Below are positions 4,799 to 5,355 of a DNA stretch of 5,355 bases, piece by piece. Both the position numbers and the translations under genes were made by a program. Numbering within the stretch: position 1 is the first letter of the stretch; every line of letters starts with the position of its first letter. The DNA is from Candidatus Bathyarchaeota archaeon. Its GTDB lineage: Archaea; Thermoproteota; Bathyarchaeia; 40CM-2-53-6; RBG-13-38-9. Below the pieces are notes generated by a model. The model searched no databases and was not told the DNA's origin. It was given only the letters and a program-made list of their open reading frames with translations. The stretch is from positions 1-5,355 of the forward strand of contig SMYQ01000011.1 of the NCBI GenBank assembly GCA_007050885.1. Direction: 5' to 3'.

Positions 4799-5320
4799 AT
4801 GGCACATGATTTACCAATGTGGAACAACATCGCAAAACACCTCCAAGGACATCCAGAAAGAATCGCTGTAGCCAAACTCCTTGTAGAAACAGGCCTATCC
4901 ATTAGAGATGGACGAATCTACTGCAACCAGATAGAAGTCCCAACAATCAGAATAGCCCAAGCAGCAGGAGTAGATAGAAGAACAGTCACCAAAACAATAC
5001 AAACCATATCTCAAAACAATGATCTCAAAGAGATCTTCACGAACCTAAGATCAGCAGGCCTATCTTTACGAGAGATAGCAAAACACCTCAACTTCGGAGT
5101 ACTCGAAATAACCCCTGACAACCCACATGCAGTAGGCATTCTTGCAAAAGCCTCAACAATGATCTCACAAGAGAATCTAAGTATAAGACAAGCCATAGTA
5201 GATGACCCCGAACTATCTCCCGAACCCAAACTGACAATAATAACAGAATCACAACTTCCAGGAGACATAATCCAAAAATTACTTGAAGTTCCAGGAATAG
5301 CAAAAGTATCAATATACTAA
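4799..5320 (+). CDS. HTH + ACT domain transcriptional regulator, putative amino-acid-responsive
   Basis: This protein has 173 residues from ATG 4799. It matches the archaeal COG2150-type family (regulator of amino acid metabolism with an ACT domain). The N-terminal half reads as a DNA-binding module: AKLLVETGLSIRDGRIYC (25-42), then a helix-turn-helix IRIAQAAGVDRRTVTKTIQTI (50-70). A connecting stretch LRSAGLSLREIAKHL (83-97) follows. An ACT domain fills about 100-173, with FGVLEI as strand 1, a ligand-loop-like HAVGILAKASTMISQENLSIRQAIVDD (110-136), KLTIITE (144-150) and the ending PGIAKVSIY. ACT domains usually bind an amino acid, so allosteric control by tryptophan, serine or a relative is plausible but unproven. 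It diverges from trpB2 with a symmetric candidate operator between them. Other possible starts are GTG 4790 and ATG 4817; the last would begin MWNNI, like many relatives, so the start is uncertain. Confidence 0.88.
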   Translation: MAHDLPMWNNIAKHLQGHPERIAVAKLLVETGLSIRDGRIYCNQIEVPTIRIAQAAGVDRRTVTKTIQTISQNNDLKEIFTNLRSAGLSLREIAKHLNFGVLEITPDNPHAVGILAKASTMISQENLSIRQAIVDDPELSPEPKLTIITESQLPGDIIQKLLEVPGIAKVSIY

Positions 5321-5355
5321 GCGAAAATTAAGCGCGTGCTTATACAAAGATTCTG
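5321..5355. other. Window-end intergenic DNA with a GC-rich near-palindrome and TATA-like box
   Basis: After the regulator's TAA stop comes AAGCGCGTGCTT (5330-5341), with AAGC/GCTT arms pairing around GCGT. It runs into GCTTATAC (5338-5345), a TATA-like sequence. If it is a plus-strand promoter, its transcription start would lie beyond the window. No clear terminator T-tract is visible for the regulator gene within the window. The call rests on short motifs only. Confidence 0.25.

Noticed and set aside
5011..5312. Two minus-strand open frames opposite the regulator
   Set aside because: They are antisense to the conserved ACT domain, and the Leu/Ser-rich translations look like frame artefacts.
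1..5355. CRISPR array, tRNA/rRNA, insertion sequence or phage genes
   Set aside because: No regularly spaced repeats, no cloverleaf-like GTTCRA segments, no transposase motifs and no terminal inverted repeats were seen on reading the window.

Overview
The window looks archaeal and most likely comes from the TACK superphylum. The strongest pointer is an ESCRT-III/CdvB-type cell-division protein. It sits beside a type-2 TrpB, an archaeal-type HTH+ACT regulator, and a PiT phosphate permease paired with a DUF47 (PhoU-like) partner. Several genes have archaeal TATA-like boxes placed so that their transcripts would have no leader or a very short one, which is typical of archaea. The exact lineage (for example Nitrososphaeria-like or Bathyarchaeia-like) cannot be fixed from this sequence alone.

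Layout. Left block (2-2506), inorganic phosphate: the C-terminal part of a Na+/phosphate cotransporter with a fused PhoU module (+ strand, cut by the window edge) converges on a two-gene minus-strand operon, DUF47 then PiT permease. The block therefore holds two different phosphate carrier types, each with its own PhoU-like regulatory domain, one fused and one separate. Middle (2627-3265): a lone minus-strand CdvB/Snf7-family gene that starts at TTG and ends in a MIM2-like motif. The intergenic DNA between it and the phosphate operon carries an inverted repeat and a short alternating GC run. Right block (3357-5320), tryptophan/amino-acid metabolism: minus-strand trpB2 diverges from a plus-strand HTH+ACT regulator. 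Their 71-bp shared intergenic region contains a 7-bp inverted repeat overlapping an AT-rich TATA-like palindrome, a good candidate operator. A hairpin with a T7 loop overlaps the trpB2 stop and probably separates trpB2 transcription from cdvB.

How the genes may work together (inference): DUF47 probably regulates or assists the PiT permease. The ACT regulator probably senses an amino acid and controls trpB2 and/or itself. CdvB appears unrelated to either block. No RNA gene, CRISPR array, insertion sequence or phage feature is visible. All genes fall into known families, and I see no convincing undescribed multi-gene system. The points most worth a second look are the trpB2/regulator divergent operator, the substituted PiT signature, the in-frame DUF47-TAG-PiT junction and the CdvB tail.
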